Below, piece after piece: positions 16,630-25,708 of a stretch of DNA of 64,000 nucleotides (positions within the stretch are counted from its first letter, which is position 1; every line of letters starts with the position of its first letter). A model generated the notes under the pieces. The model did no database searches. It was not told the origin of the DNA and saw only the letters and a program-made list of their open reading frames with translations. The DNA comes from Chitinophaga sp. H8 (GTDB lineage: Bacteria; Bacteroidota; Bacteroidia; Chitinophagales; Chitinophagaceae), in assembly GCF_040567655.1 (NCBI RefSeq), contig NZ_JBEXAC010000003.1, positions 310,001 through 374,000 on the forward strand, written 5' to 3'. The position numbers and the translations under genes are program-made.

Positions 16630-16687
16630 TTGGTAAATCAGAAAATTATTTGCTAATTTTGTTAGTAATGTACTAAATAATTTAGGT
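16630..16687 (+). promoter_or_regulatory. XRE-S24 regulator promoter with two tandem LexA-like operator sites
   Basis: The -33 TTG (16630-16632) and -7 TAATTTTG (16654-16661) are 21 bp apart. Two palindromes cover the -7 box and the start site: TGCTAA-N5-TTAGTA (16651-16667) and TACTAA-N5-TTAGGT (16671-16687), 20 bp apart and ending just before the ATG at 16689. This mirrors the dinB promoter and predicts autorepression. Confidence 0.75.
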
Positions 16688-16688
16688 T

Positions 16689-17441
16689 ATGTCTGTTGTA
16701 TGCCAAAATTTAAAGTTTCTGCGTAAGCAAAAAGGCTGGACCCAGCAGGAGTTTGCTGATAAACTGGGGATCAAACGTTCTTTATTGGGTGCTTATGAAG
16801 AAGAGCGGGCTGAACCGCGCACAGAAGTACTGGAACTGGTAAGTGACATGTTCCGGGTATCCATTGATGATCTGTTGCGCCGGGATGTAGGCTCGCAGAA
16901 AGAAAGTTTTCTTGAAAAACGACGGCAACAGAAGTTGGGTACCAACCGGCAACAGATAGAATTTGTTCCGGTAAAAGCAGCAGCAGGGTACCTGGCTGGT
17001 TATAACGATGATGAATTTATTGAAGAGTTAAACACTTTTACGCTTCCCATGCTGGGGGCCGGTAATTACCGTGCTTTTGAAATTGCGGGGGATTCCATGC
17101 TGCCTGTATCTTCCGGTTCCGTTATTGTATGCCATAAGGTAGACGGATGGGAGGATATCAAGAATAATGAAACCTATGTGGTAGTGACCACCCGTGAAGG
17201 GATTGTATATAAAAGGGTGTTGAAGAGCAACCGCAGCAAGGTAAAAGTGACCCTTATGTCTGATAACCCCCAGTTTGAACCTTATGCCGTAGGGATGGAT
17301 GAAATCCTGGAACTGTGGCAAACAGATGCGATCATTAATAAAGTAGGACAACAAAGCAGAATGAGTGTTAACCACCTGGCCGATATGGTCAGCCACCTGC
17401 AGGAACAGGTAAGCATGCTCAAGAAGAAGATCAAGAATTAA
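16689..17441 (+). CDS. LexA-like XRE-S24 transcriptional regulator (autocleaving repressor)
   Basis: A 250-residue repressor with an N-terminal XRE/Cro-CI helix-turn-helix (about 7-62, WTQQEFADKLGIKRSLLGAY). A linker carries Ala-Gly pairs at 99-100 and 103-104 (KAAAGYLAGY), where LexA/CI proteins cleave themselves. The C-terminal S24 domain has catalytic Ser136 (GDSMLPV) and Lys175 (GIVYKRV). A basic coiled-coil tail follows at about 225-250. The layout fits a CI/LexA-type switch that loses DNA binding on RecA-stimulated cleavage. Its own promoter and the dinB-dnaE2 promoter share the same paired palindromes, so I infer that it represses both. Confidence 0.88.
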   Translation: MSVVCQNLKFLRKQKGWTQQEFADKLGIKRSLLGAYEEERAEPRTEVLELVSDMFRVSIDDLLRRDVGSQKESFLEKRRQQKLGTNRQQIEFVPVKAAAGYLAGYNDDEFIEELNTFTLPMLGAGNYRAFEIAGDSMLPVSSGSVIVCHKVDGWEDIKNNETYVVVTTREGIVYKRVLKSNRSKVKVTLMSDNPQFEPYAVGMDEILELWQTDAIINKVGQQSRMSVNHLADMVSHLQEQVSMLKKKIKN

Positions 17442-17582
17442 GGAGGGATAACAGTTTACTTTTACGCCACTGGTTGGTTTTGTAGTTTAAAAGGCATAAA
17501 TTAATTGTAAGTTATGTTGACCCTGCCTGGTGATAAGATCGGGCAGGCCAGGGGGATGGATCACTGTAAACCGCCAGTCAAA

Positions 17583-17909
17583 ATGAACTTTCATATTTCT
17601 TTTGCCGAAGCATTCCGGCAGCTACAGAAAAGCGAGGATGATTTTGCTGTTCTCATTGAAAATGGATCTATGCGGGGAATTATATTCGGTCCCGATGAGA
17701 TAGATGATCAGCAACCGCATATGCAGGATGAAATATATATTGTAATGCGGGGTACCAGTGAATTTAATCTCCAGAACAAAGTAGTGAAAACAGGCCCCGG
17801 TGATTTCCTCTTCGTCCCCGCCGGTGCAGAACACCGCTTCTTCAATTTTACCAGTGATTTATTATTATGGGTGATTTTCTACGGACCTGAAGGCGGGGAA
17901 CGTGCCTGA
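17583..17909 (+). CDS. Cupin-fold protein
   Basis: A small single-domain cupin of 108 residues from the ATG at 17583 (MNFHISFAEAF). An in-frame ATG at 17514 would add 23 residues that do not look conserved. Cupin motif 1 (PHMQDEIYIVMRGTSEF) and motif 2 (GDFLFVPAGAEHRFFN) are present with plausible metal ligands His, Glu and His. The family includes isomerases, dioxygenases and sensor domains, and nothing here identifies the ligand. It lies 141 bp after the XRE-S24 regulator on the same strand and is convergent with the HDAC-like gene. Confidence 0.8.
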   Translation: MNFHISFAEAFRQLQKSEDDFAVLIENGSMRGIIFGPDEIDDQQPHMQDEIYIVMRGTSEFNLQNKVVKTGPGDFLFVPAGAEHRFFNFTSDLLLWVIFYGPEGGERA

Positions 17910-17948
17910 TCCTTGCAGTGCCCAGACCCTGTCAGTGTGCAGCGCTTG

Positions 17949-18845
17949 TCAGAAAATAGCCGCGGCTGCTTTAAAAGTATGACAGTGTGCATTCACAATA
18001 TCCCTGATATGTGGCGAGTAACCTCCTCCCATCGCCACGGCACAGGGAATACGATGCTGTTTTAAGGTACGGAATACCAGCTCATCTCTTTCCCTGCACC
18101 CATCCGGTGTTACTTTTAACTTCCCGTATTTATCCGTTTCCAGGATATCCACTCCCGATAGATAAAAAACAATATCCGGCTTTACCCGGGCTATTAATAA
18201 GGGTAAGGCATCCTTTAGCAACTGCAGGTAAGTAAGGGTATCCATACCATCCTGTAGTGGAATATCCCAGTCGGACACTTCTTTGTGAAAAGGATAGTTA
18301 TGCGCACCATGCATACTGAAGGTAAATACCTGTGGATTATTGTTGAATATGGCAGCAGTGCCATTACCCTGATGCACGTCCAGGTCGATGATCAGTATTT
18401 GTCGTACCAGTTGTTGGTAGAGCAGGTAATTGGCCGCAACAGCAAAATCATTTAGCAGGCAAAATCCTTCTCCCCGGTCTGCAAAAGCGTGATGGGTACC
18501 ACCAGCTACATTTAAAGCGATGCCATGTTCCAGTGCGTGTAAGGCGCAATCTATGGTACCCTGGCAAATCACTATCTCCCGCTGGGTAAGTGCAGGAGAT
18601 TGTGGAAAACCGATGCGCCGTTGTTCCCTTTCCGGCAGGGTTTGTTCCTTTAGCTGTTGCCAGTAGCCGGAGGTATGTGTTAGTAAGATCACCTCCGCAG
18701 GCAGTGGCGTCGGAGAAAAAATATGATCCTGTGTGATCACCCCTTCCCGTAATAGTTGCGCGGGGATCAGTTCGTATTTGATCATGGGAAAACGATGTCC
18801 TTCCGGTAAGGGGTGTGCGTATATTTCGTGGTAGGCAATGCGCAT
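17949..18845 (-). CDS. Histone deacetylase-fold (class II-like) amidohydrolase
   Basis: A 298-residue zinc hydrolase of the HDAC/AcuC/acetylpolyamine amidohydrolase superfamily, which removes acetyl groups from lysines or polyamines. Family motifs are seen: NVAGGTHHAF (catalytic His pair, about 112-121), GFCLLND, the zinc site IDLDVHQGNGTA (about 148-159), SGVDILETDKYG and MGGGYSPHI near the C-terminus. It is last in an apparent operon with the Lhr-type helicase and PdeM (35- and 21-bp gaps). A physiological substrate cannot be read from sequence; its operon position hints at a link to DNA repair, but AcuC-like or polyamine roles are equally possible. Confidence 0.88.
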   Translation of the reverse strand: MRIAYHEIYAHPLPEGHRFPMIKYELIPAQLLREGVITQDHIFSPTPLPAEVILLTHTSGYWQQLKEQTLPEREQRRIGFPQSPALTQREIVICQGTIDCALHALEHGIALNVAGGTHHAFADRGEGFCLLNDFAVAANYLLYQQLVRQILIIDLDVHQGNGTAAIFNNNPQVFTFSMHGAHNYPFHKEVSDWDIPLQDGMDTLTYLQLLKDALPLLIARVKPDIVFYLSGVDILETDKYGKLKVTPDGCRERDELVFRTLKQHRIPCAVAMGGGYSPHIRDIVNAHCHTFKAAAAIF

Positions 18846-18866
18846 GGTTTTATTCTTTTATCATCA

Positions 18867-19514
18867 TCACTGTATCTGTACAATACTTTTATTGGCAATA
18901 ACAAATACGTTTTCATGGGCAGCGGGCGCCAGCATGGCCAGACCGGTAAAATGCCCGAAGGCCGGGAGGATGCCGCAGTGGCGGCCAAAATAAAAACAGG
19001 GTAGGCGCAGCCGTTGTTTGCCCACGCCAGGGAGGGTTACTCCCGGATGTATATGTCCGGAGAACGTATAATTGTGCCCGTTATCTTCTTCGCAAGGTTC
19101 ATGCAGGAAGTGAATATTCCGGATAGTAAGCTGCTCATGCACCGTTACCTGTAAGGTATCGTATACGGCAGCAGGCATAATATCATGATTGCCTTTTACC
19201 AGTTCAAAACGGATATGTGCAAACTGCTGCCGCCAGATGCGGAAGTATTGTACATCATTGTTTTCGTTGCTGTGAAACATATCGCCCACAATAATGATTT
19301 GTGTGGGGTGATATTTTGTAATCAGGCGTTGCAGCCGGAACAGGTCTTCCTGTACAATACCGGCCGGTACTGCAATACCGGCTTTTCTGAAATGCGCTGC
19401 CTTGCCCAGGTGGAGGTCCGACAGGATCAATGCTTTTTCCTCTTCCCAGAATATAGCCTTACCGGCAGAGAGCCGCCAATGTTGTTGTTGAAAATAAAAT
19501 ACCTGTTCTTCCAA
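18867..19514 (-). CDS. pdeM: Ligase-associated DNA damage response endonuclease PdeM
   Basis: A 215-residue calcineurin-like metallophosphoesterase. All metal-binding motifs are visible in order: LILSDLHLGK (about 29-38), VGDMFHS (about 76-82), KGNHDIM and FSGHIHPG. The short length and company of an Lhr-type helicase, an ATP-dependent ligase and an MBL exonuclease match the ligase-associated DNA damage response set, in which this protein is called PdeM. It should act as a DNA endonuclease or phosphatase that prepares ends. It lies 35 bp after the helicase gene on the same strand. Confidence 0.9.
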   Translation of the reverse strand: MEEQVFYFQQQHWRLSAGKAIFWEEEKALILSDLHLGKAAHFRKAGIAVPAGIVQEDLFRLQRLITKYHPTQIIIVGDMFHSNENNDVQYFRIWRQQFAHIRFELVKGNHDIMPAAVYDTLQVTVHEQLTIRNIHFLHEPCEEDNGHNYTFSGHIHPGVTLPGVGKQRLRLPCFYFGRHCGILPAFGHFTGLAMLAPAAHENVFVIANKSIVQIQ

Positions 19515-19549
19515 GCCTTGTTATATCGTTTATGTGGTGAGCAATGTAG

Positions 19550-22024
19550 TTATGCCTTTTCCAGCTGTACCTGCAGTTTTCTTACCCGGTCTTCCAGTTT
19601 TTCGCTGGTCAGATTTTCCCGCATACTGTCTACCTTGATCGGGAAGCAGAAAGGGGTAAGCTGTGTTGGAAAGGTAATGACAATATTACCATTGTATATG
19701 CGTTCCATCGTTTCCCGCAAGCGGGCTTCTTCCATCTGATAAAAGAATGCCTCGTTAAAAGCCTGTCGCAGTAAAAGGTTATGGGTATCATAATCCTTAA
19801 ATACATTAAAGAGGAGGGAAGCCGAAGATTGCAGATGCCGGGCTGCTTTATTTTTTCCGGGGTATCCCTGGAAGATAAGTCCGGCAATTACGGCAATGTC
19901 CCGGAATTTACGCCTGGCCATTTCAGTAGCGTTAACGCTGGTTTGCAGTTCCGTATTCAGGTTGTCCAGCGTAAAGAGTTGTTTTACATTTTCATTGGTA
20001 ACAGGAATGGGCTGATCTGAAAGGAGTTCAAAACCATAATCATTCATGGCCATTGAGAAGGTAATAGGCTGGATAAGGCTGATACGGTAGGCCAGCAAGG
20101 CAGCCATCACTTCATGTACCAGGCGGCCTTCAAACGGGTATACAAAAAGATGGTACCCATCTTTGGTATGGATTTGTTCAATGAGCAGTTCATCTGCTTT
20201 GGGAATATGTGACAGTTGTTCCTGTAAGGTGAACAGTGGTTGCAGGGCTATCAGTTCCGGGTCTTTGGATTTACGGGAAATCGCTTCATTGAATTTGCGG
20301 CGCAGCATCATCCCCAGGTTGGCAGAAAGGGGCATGCGGCCGCCCTGCCAGCTGGGAACAATTGTTTTCTTCGCATTTGATTTGCGCACCAGTACGGTCA
20401 TGTCTTTGATCATCACAAATTCCAGGTTACGGCCACCCAGGCTAAAGGTATCACCGGCTTGCAACCTGGCAATAAATCCTTCTTCTATCATGCCGATGTA
20501 TCCACCTGTCATGAATTTTACTTTCAGCATGGCGTCGCTTACAATGGTACCAATATGCAGCCGATGGCGGAGTGCCAGCATACGGCTATGGCAGGCATAA
20601 AAGTTACCTGTACGGTCCAGCTTTTTGAATTCATCGTAACTATACAGTGCATCTCCGCCGGTAGTTAAAAAGGAGAGTAGCCACTGCCATTCGTCCGGCG
20701 TAATATGCTGATAGCAGAAAGTACCTGTTATTTCTTCCCATATTTCTTCCGCATCAAAGCCATCAGAAACACCCAGTGTCATCAGGTATTGGAGCAGCAC
20801 GTCATATGCCAGGAGTACCGGCATGCGGCTTTCGATCAGGTTTTCTTTCATGGCTGCTTTGAGAGCAGCCGCTTCTACCAGTTCGAGAGAGTGGGTGGGC
20901 AGGAAGTATATTTTACTCACGGCATCCGGCTGGTGACCGCTACGTCCGGCCCTTTGTAAAAAGCGGGCTACTCCTTTGGGGCTGCCCACCTGGATTACGG
21001 TATCTACCGGCCTGAAATCGACGCCCAGATCTAAACTGGCTGTACATACCACCGCCTTCAATACACCCGCGTGAAGGGCCTCTTCTACCCAGATACGGAG
21101 CTCCATATCAATAGATCCATGATGTAAGGCAATAGCCCCTGCCAGTTCAGGGCATTCCCGCAAAAGTCCCTGGTACCATATTTCGCATTGGGAGCGGGTA
21201 TTGGTAAAGATCAGGGTGGTTTTGCTATTCAGGATGATGGGAATAGCCCGGTGTATCAGTTTGATACCCAGGTGTCCGGCCCAGGGAAATTTTTCTATTT
21301 CTTCGGGCAGTACACTTTCCAGGTCTATCTTTTTGGTCAGCTTTGCCTTGATGATGGTGGTATTGGTGTGGGTAGAGCCCATTAATACGTCCAGTGCTTC
21401 TTCGAGGTTACCAATTGTGGCAGAAATACCCCATATTTTCAAGGGAGGGCGATTGGATTTCAGGGTCAGTCCCTTTAAGCGGCTGAGGCCTAGTTCTACC
21501 ATTACCCCGCGTTTGCTGCCTATCAATTCATGCCATTCGTCTACTACTACGGTATGTAAGTGGGTAAATACGGTAGCATAACCTTTCTGCGCCATGAGCA
21601 GGTGCAGGCTTTCCGGGGTGATGATCAGCACTTCCGGCATTTGTTTCTTTTGTTGCTGACGGGTAGCGACAGGAGTATCACCGCTGCGGATCCCTACTTT
21701 CCAGGGAACGTTCAGCTCCTGCAATGCTTCTTCCATTGCCCTGCCCAGGTCTTTGGCCAATGCCCTGAGCGGGGTGACCCATAGCAGCTGTAATCCGTTT
21801 TGTGTTTTATGCGGGTAGTTGTCCGGATATTTATTGATCCAGTCAATAACGGCAGCAAGAAAAAGGGAGAACGTTTTACCATAGCCGGTAGGTGCATTCA
21901 CCAGGCCGGATTTACCTTGTAAATATTGCGTCCAGGCTTCTTGCTGAAAAGCAAAAGGTTGTAGTTCTTTGCCTGCCAGCCAATCAGTAATCACTTGCCA
22001 TCCGGGCGGAGTTTTTTTCATCAC
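19550..22024 (-). CDS. Ligase-associated DNA damage response DEXH-box helicase (Lhr-like)
   Basis: An 824-residue superfamily-2 helicase of the Lhr-core type. Motif I is APTGYGKTFS (about 40-49) and motif II is VVVDEWHEL. Motif III is WGISATIGNLE. The RecA2 domain contains ALHHGSIDMELR and the motif VI region FLQRAGRSGHQPD, followed by a winged-helix and Lhr-type C-terminal region. It unwinds or remodels damaged DNA in the four-gene ligase-associated pathway. The gene heads an operon with pdeM and the HDAC-like gene. It is separated from the ligase and exonuclease genes by about 3.8 kb of unrelated genes, whereas the set is often contiguous. Confidence 0.92.
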   Translation of the reverse strand: MMKKTPPGWQVITDWLAGKELQPFAFQQEAWTQYLQGKSGLVNAPTGYGKTFSLFLAAVIDWINKYPDNYPHKTQNGLQLLWVTPLRALAKDLGRAMEEALQELNVPWKVGIRSGDTPVATRQQQKKQMPEVLIITPESLHLLMAQKGYATVFTHLHTVVVDEWHELIGSKRGVMVELGLSRLKGLTLKSNRPPLKIWGISATIGNLEEALDVLMGSTHTNTTIIKAKLTKKIDLESVLPEEIEKFPWAGHLGIKLIHRAIPIILNSKTTLIFTNTRSQCEIWYQGLLRECPELAGAIALHHGSIDMELRIWVEEALHAGVLKAVVCTASLDLGVDFRPVDTVIQVGSPKGVARFLQRAGRSGHQPDAVSKIYFLPTHSLELVEAAALKAAMKENLIESRMPVLLAYDVLLQYLMTLGVSDGFDAEEIWEEITGTFCYQHITPDEWQWLLSFLTTGGDALYSYDEFKKLDRTGNFYACHSRMLALRHRLHIGTIVSDAMLKVKFMTGGYIGMIEEGFIARLQAGDTFSLGGRNLEFVMIKDMTVLVRKSNAKKTIVPSWQGGRMPLSANLGMMLRRKFNEAISRKSKDPELIALQPLFTLQEQLSHIPKADELLIEQIHTKDGYHLFVYPFEGRLVHEVMAALLAYRISLIQPITFSMAMNDYGFELLSDQPIPVTNENVKQLFTLDNLNTELQTSVNATEMARRKFRDIAVIAGLIFQGYPGKNKAARHLQSSASLLFNVFKDYDTHNLLLRQAFNEAFFYQMEEARLRETMERIYNGNIVITFPTQLTPFCFPIKVDSMRENLTSEKLEDRVRKLQVQLEKA

Positions 22025-22056
22025 AGATTGAAATTAGGACAAAAACAGATATCACC

Positions 22057-22064
22057 TATTTTTG
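22057..22064 (+). promoter_or_regulatory. -7 box TATTTTTG four bases before the purine permease start
   Basis: Exact TAnnTTTG box ending four bases before ATG 22069, so transcription would start at or next to the start codon (leaderless mRNA). No TTG occurs at the 19-21 bp distance. Confidence 0.5.
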
Positions 22065-22068
22065 TGCC

Positions 22069-23394
22069 ATGTTATCCACATTTTTCCGCTTATCCGAACA
22101 TCAGACTACCGTAAAAAAAGAGATCCTGGCAGGGCTTACCACCTTTTCTACCATGGCTTATATCCTGGCGGTAAATCCTTCTATTTTGTCTGCTACCGGG
22201 ATGGATTTTAATGCGCTGATTACAGCTACCGCACTGGCCGCAGCGATAGGTACGCTGGTGATGGCATTGTATGCCCGTCTGCCTATTGGAGTGGCTCCCG
22301 GTATGGGACTGAACGCTTTTTTTGCCTATACCATTGTGGCGGGAATGGGGTACAGCTGGCAATTTGCGCTGACAGCCGTTTTCCTGGAAGGGGTCATCTT
22401 CATTTTTTTATCCATGTTCCGCATACGGGAAGCTATTATCAACAGTATCCCGGAAAATCTGAAACATGCGATATCAGTGGGTATTGGCCTACTGATTGCT
22501 TTGATCGGGATGGCCAATGCGGGAATTATTGAAACAGGGATGCGGCCGGTAGGTGATGGCAAACTGGATGGGGTGATCCTGAAAATCGGGGATGTTACCA
22601 GTACGGGACCATTGATTGCATTGGTAGGGCTACTTGTGAGTGCCGTACTGATGTACCGCAAGGTAAATGCCGCATTGCTGATCGGGATCCTGGCAGCAAC
22701 GGTAGCAGGTATTCCCCTGGGTATTACGCACTGGCCGGCAAACGGGCATCTGGTGAGTATGCCGCCCTCTTTGGCGCCTATCGCACTTAAACTACAGTTT
22801 GGCGAAATCTTTTCCATGAAAATGGTGGTGATATTGTTTACCCTGCTGATGGTAAACCTGTTTGATACGGTAGGTACTTTAATCGGATTGTGCAATAAAG
22901 CGGGATTATTGGATAGCAACGGACGCCTGCCCCGCGCCAAGCAAGCCCTGATGGCAGATGCAGTGGGCACTACTGCCGCCGGACTCCTGGGTACCAGTGT
23001 AGTGACGGCCTATGTGGAAAGTGCGAGTGGTATTGCCGCAGGTGGCAGAACCGGATTGACAGCGCTTACAGTGGCCGGCATGTTTTTACTGGCCCTGTTT
23101 TTTGCACCGCTGTTTGCCATGATTCCGCAGGCAGCTACTGCTCCTGCACTGATCATTGTGGGGATGCTGATGATGGGGGCGGTGACAAAAATTGATTTTA
23201 ATGATATTACGGAAGCAATCCCCGCATTTCTCGCTATTGTATTAATGCCTTATTCTTACAGCATTGCAGAGGGTATTGTGTTTGGAATGCTGTCTTACGT
23301 GTTGCTGAAAGTACTAACAGGGCAATACCGTGCCATCAGCCCCGTGATGTATATCCTGTCCGTATTGTTTATCGTTAGTTTCCTGGTAAAATAG
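22069..23394 (+). CDS. NCS2 family (AzgA/PbuG-type) purine permease
   Basis: A 441-residue inner-membrane transporter with about 12-14 hydrophobic helices. The N-terminal segment TVKKEILAGLTTFSTMAYIL and the signature GVAPGMGLNAFFAYT (about 78-92) identify the AzgA-like branch of nucleobase-cation symporters that take up hypoxanthine, guanine and adenine. The segment NLFDTVGTLIGL (about 263-274) corresponds to the conserved substrate-binding region. It is divergent from the helicase gene (44-bp gap), which it separates from the ligase half of the repair cluster. guaA lies 6.7 kb downstream, but no shared regulation is visible. Confidence 0.9.
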   Translation: MLSTFFRLSEHQTTVKKEILAGLTTFSTMAYILAVNPSILSATGMDFNALITATALAAAIGTLVMALYARLPIGVAPGMGLNAFFAYTIVAGMGYSWQFALTAVFLEGVIFIFLSMFRIREAIINSIPENLKHAISVGIGLLIALIGMANAGIIETGMRPVGDGKLDGVILKIGDVTSTGPLIALVGLLVSAVLMYRKVNAALLIGILAATVAGIPLGITHWPANGHLVSMPPSLAPIALKLQFGEIFSMKMVVILFTLLMVNLFDTVGTLIGLCNKAGLLDSNGRLPRAKQALMADAVGTTAAGLLGTSVVTAYVESASGIAAGGRTGLTALTVAGMFLLALFFAPLFAMIPQAATAPALIIVGMLMMGAVTKIDFNDITEAIPAFLAIVLMPYSYSIAEGIVFGMLSYVLLKVLTGQYRAISPVMYILSVLFIVSFLVK

Positions 23395-23411
23395 CTAGCA
23401 TGTGATGTAGC

Positions 23412-24452
23412 CTAAGCGCTCCATTCCTTTAATTGCACTTTATCTTTTTGCACGGTAAGCTGATGAAGCGCACTGCATTTCAGCGCGTAGTTATTTTTCT
23501 GATGCCCTACCGGAAAATTAAATGCGATGGGGAAGCTGGTATCCTTTACTTTTTCCCGTACGATATCATAAATGGATCTGCCAAATTCTTCACCGGGATC
23601 ATCGGGTTTAATGCGGTTAAAACCGCCGATGATCAACCCTGCCAGGTTATCGAGCTTATGTGCCCGCTGCAGGCTGCCCATCATCCGGTCAAGACTATAG
23701 AGATATTCTCCCACCTCTTCCAGGAACAGTATTTTGCCGTTGGTATTTATTTCTGAATGGGTACCCAGCATACTTTGAATGATAGATAAGTTGCCGCCAA
23801 TCAGTTCTCCTTTGGCGATGCCGGTACGGTTGTTGGCATCGGGCGTGGCACTATACTGCAATTTTTTACCGGTAAGCGCCTGATAGATGGACATGATCGT
23901 ATCTTGTACAATGGGCTCTGCAGACTGGAAGTCGTCCGGAAAACTATTACACATTTTTGAGTGGATAGACGGGATGCCAAAGTGCCGGTTGATATGGCAA
24001 TGTAATACCGTTACATCACTGAATCCTATTACCCATTTAGGCTGTTTCCGAAATTTGGTGAAGTCTACTTTGTCGATGATACGAGCTGCACCATATCCTC
24101 CGCGGCCACACATAATGGCTTTGATATCATTGTCATTCAGCATAGCCTGCAGGTCCTGCAACCTTTCTGCATCTGTGCCACCAAAGGTATAATCTCTGGC
24201 GCCTACTGTTTTACCAATACGGATATTGAATCCCCAGCTTTGCATAATGCGTACAGCGGGCTGTATTTCCTCCCTGGTGATATACCCTGCGGGGCAGGTA
24301 ATGCCGATAATATCCCCCGGCTTTAAATAGGGTGGGGTGATGGGTTGTCTTTCTTTTTCTGCGGTATTAACAACGATGTTGGGCACATGGGCCATCGCGG
24401 GTATGCCAATACCTGCTGTTAATAAGGAGGACAAAAAATGCTTACGGTTCAT
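23412..24452 (-). CDS. S66-family LD-carboxypeptidase (LdcA-like), exported
   Basis: A 346-residue serine peptidase that removes the terminal D-alanine from murein tetrapeptides during cell-wall recycling. The start at 24452 (MNRKHFLSSLLTAGIGIPAM) gives a clear signal peptide; the upstream frame would overlap the divergent gene's leader. Conserved blocks: LKPGDIIGITCPAG, CGRGGYGAARIIDKVDF, the nucleophile Ser in IGFSDVTVLHC, the Glu region LFLEEVGEYLYSLDRMM, and the final His in FNFPVGHQKNNYA. The signal peptide suggests periplasmic action, unlike cytoplasmic E. coli LdcA. Confidence 0.9.
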   Translation of the reverse strand: MNRKHFLSSLLTAGIGIPAMAHVPNIVVNTAEKERQPITPPYLKPGDIIGITCPAGYITREEIQPAVRIMQSWGFNIRIGKTVGARDYTFGGTDAERLQDLQAMLNDNDIKAIMCGRGGYGAARIIDKVDFTKFRKQPKWVIGFSDVTVLHCHINRHFGIPSIHSKMCNSFPDDFQSAEPIVQDTIMSIYQALTGKKLQYSATPDANNRTGIAKGELIGGNLSIIQSMLGTHSEINTNGKILFLEEVGEYLYSLDRMMGSLQRAHKLDNLAGLIIGGFNRIKPDDPGEEFGRSIYDIVREKVKDTSFPIAFNFPVGHQKNNYALKCSALHQLTVQKDKVQLKEWSA

Positions 24453-24554
24453 AAGCTTAATGTAATAATTATTTGGCAAATGGCGGGCTGCGGTCATGGG
24501 AGATATGGTAGTGATGGCCTGCTTTTTGTTGTCCCTTCTATAAAAACCTTGTTT

Positions 24555-25148
24555 ATGCGATCCTTATTTTATCAGCTTACCATAGGTATATTGTTATGCT
24601 GGCAGCTACCGGCATTACAGGCACAAAGCGCATGGCGTATAGAACCGGGGAAATATATCGGCAAAACTTTATTGGGAGATACACCGGATAAAATAAGTGC
24701 CCGCCTGGGTAATGCGGATGGAGGCGATGCTGCTATGGGCAAAGCGTGGAGCCTGTGGTACAGTCGTCATAAAGATAATACGATTGATTCCAGCCGGTTA
24801 TTAGCCATTTATTTTACCAGGGATGAAAAAGACCGGATGCAAGCCAGGGAAATCAGGATCAATACACCTGCTTTTAAAACATTGGCTGGTATTAAAGTGG
24901 GTAGCCCGCTGGTAAATATCAAACGGGCTTTTCCCTACGTAAAGAAGGCTGCCGTATACGAAGATGCGGTTACCGGAAAACGTATTGAACTGTATGATGA
25001 GGTAAGACGTGGCATTACGTTTGAACTAACCCAACAAAAAACCGGCTCTCCGGTATGTACCGCTATTACCGTGCATGAAAGCGGTAAAGGAATAGTGGAC
25101 CAGTACATGGCTTTTCCTGCTTATGAGAACTTTAAAAAGATAGAATAG
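24555..25148 (+). CDS. Secreted protein of unknown function
   Basis: A 197-residue protein from the ATG at 24555, chosen because it gives a good signal peptide (MRSLFYQLTIGILLCWQLPA, cleavage near AQAQ); the frame runs open upstream to 24438 over sequence needed by the divergent gene. The mature part begins WRIEPGKYIGKTLLGD and contains a repeated idea of glycine-capped segments (KTLLGDTPDKISARLG; GIKVGSPLVNIKRAFP) reminiscent of small periplasmic SmpA/BamE-like folds. That resemblance is weak. I do not recognise a family. It sits divergent from the LD-carboxypeptidase gene and convergent with the Lrp regulator gene. Confidence 0.65.
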   Translation: MRSLFYQLTIGILLCWQLPALQAQSAWRIEPGKYIGKTLLGDTPDKISARLGNADGGDAAMGKAWSLWYSRHKDNTIDSSRLLAIYFTRDEKDRMQAREIRINTPAFKTLAGIKVGSPLVNIKRAFPYVKKAAVYEDAVTGKRIELYDEVRRGITFELTQQKTGSPVCTAITVHESGKGIVDQYMAFPAYENFKKIE

Positions 25149-25187
25149 TTCGTGATAGCAGACTTCGACAGGTAGTAAATAGTCAAA

Positions 25188-25682
25188 TCAATACACCATC
25201 TGGTGGGTGGCCTTGATCACAGAGATCACAAAAATGCTTTGGGTATGGCTCAGGTTATCTACCTCCCCCAGCTTATTGACATAAAACTCGCGATACGCAT
25301 TCATATCTTTTACCTGCACTTTGATCAGGAAATCAAATTCTCCGGAGATATTCAAACACTCTGTAACTTCTGTAAAAGCCACTATTTCCCGGATGAACTT
25401 TGCGCCGCATTTCTTACTGTGCTCTTTCAGCGAGATGTAGCATAATACGGTAAGACCTTTATCTATTTTTTGCGGGTCTACAATAGCTGCATACTGCTTA
25501 ATCACACCTGCCTGTTCCATTTTGCGGATACGCTCATATACAGGTGTAGTGGTAAGGTTTAGCTGACTGGCAATATTACGTATCGTCATCTTGGCATCCA
25601 CCTGTAATAGTTTAAGAATGCCCATGTCTTTTTCATCCAGTACTAAAGGCAGGTCCGTAACATTTTCTTTTTTATGGATCAT
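25188..25682 (-). CDS. Lrp/AsnC family transcriptional regulator
   Basis: A 164-residue feast/famine regulator. The N-terminal winged HTH (about 16-65) shows LDEKDMGILKLLQVDAKMTI and TPVYERIRKMEQAGVIKQY. The C-terminal RAM (ligand-binding) domain, about 80-160, shows CYISLKEHSKKC and ISGEFDFLIKVQVKDM. Members bind an amino acid and wrap or bend promoter DNA as octamers. A spaced inverted repeat TGCAATA ... TATTGCA lies just upstream of its start, which fits autoregulation. The regulated amino-acid gene is not evident nearby. Confidence 0.92.
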   Translation of the reverse strand: MIHKKENVTDLPLVLDEKDMGILKLLQVDAKMTIRNIASQLNLTTTPVYERIRKMEQAGVIKQYAAIVDPQKIDKGLTVLCYISLKEHSKKCGAKFIREIVAFTEVTECLNISGEFDFLIKVQVKDMNAYREFYVNKLGEVDNLSHTQSIFVISVIKATHQMVY

Positions 25683-25708
25683 GGTGCTTGTTGTTCAGGA
25701 ATATGTAC

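Noticed and set aside
17514..17582. Upstream ATG of the cupin gene as the true start
   Set aside because: The added 23 residues look unconserved. The downstream ATG leads straight into the cupin fold; the upstream start remains possible.
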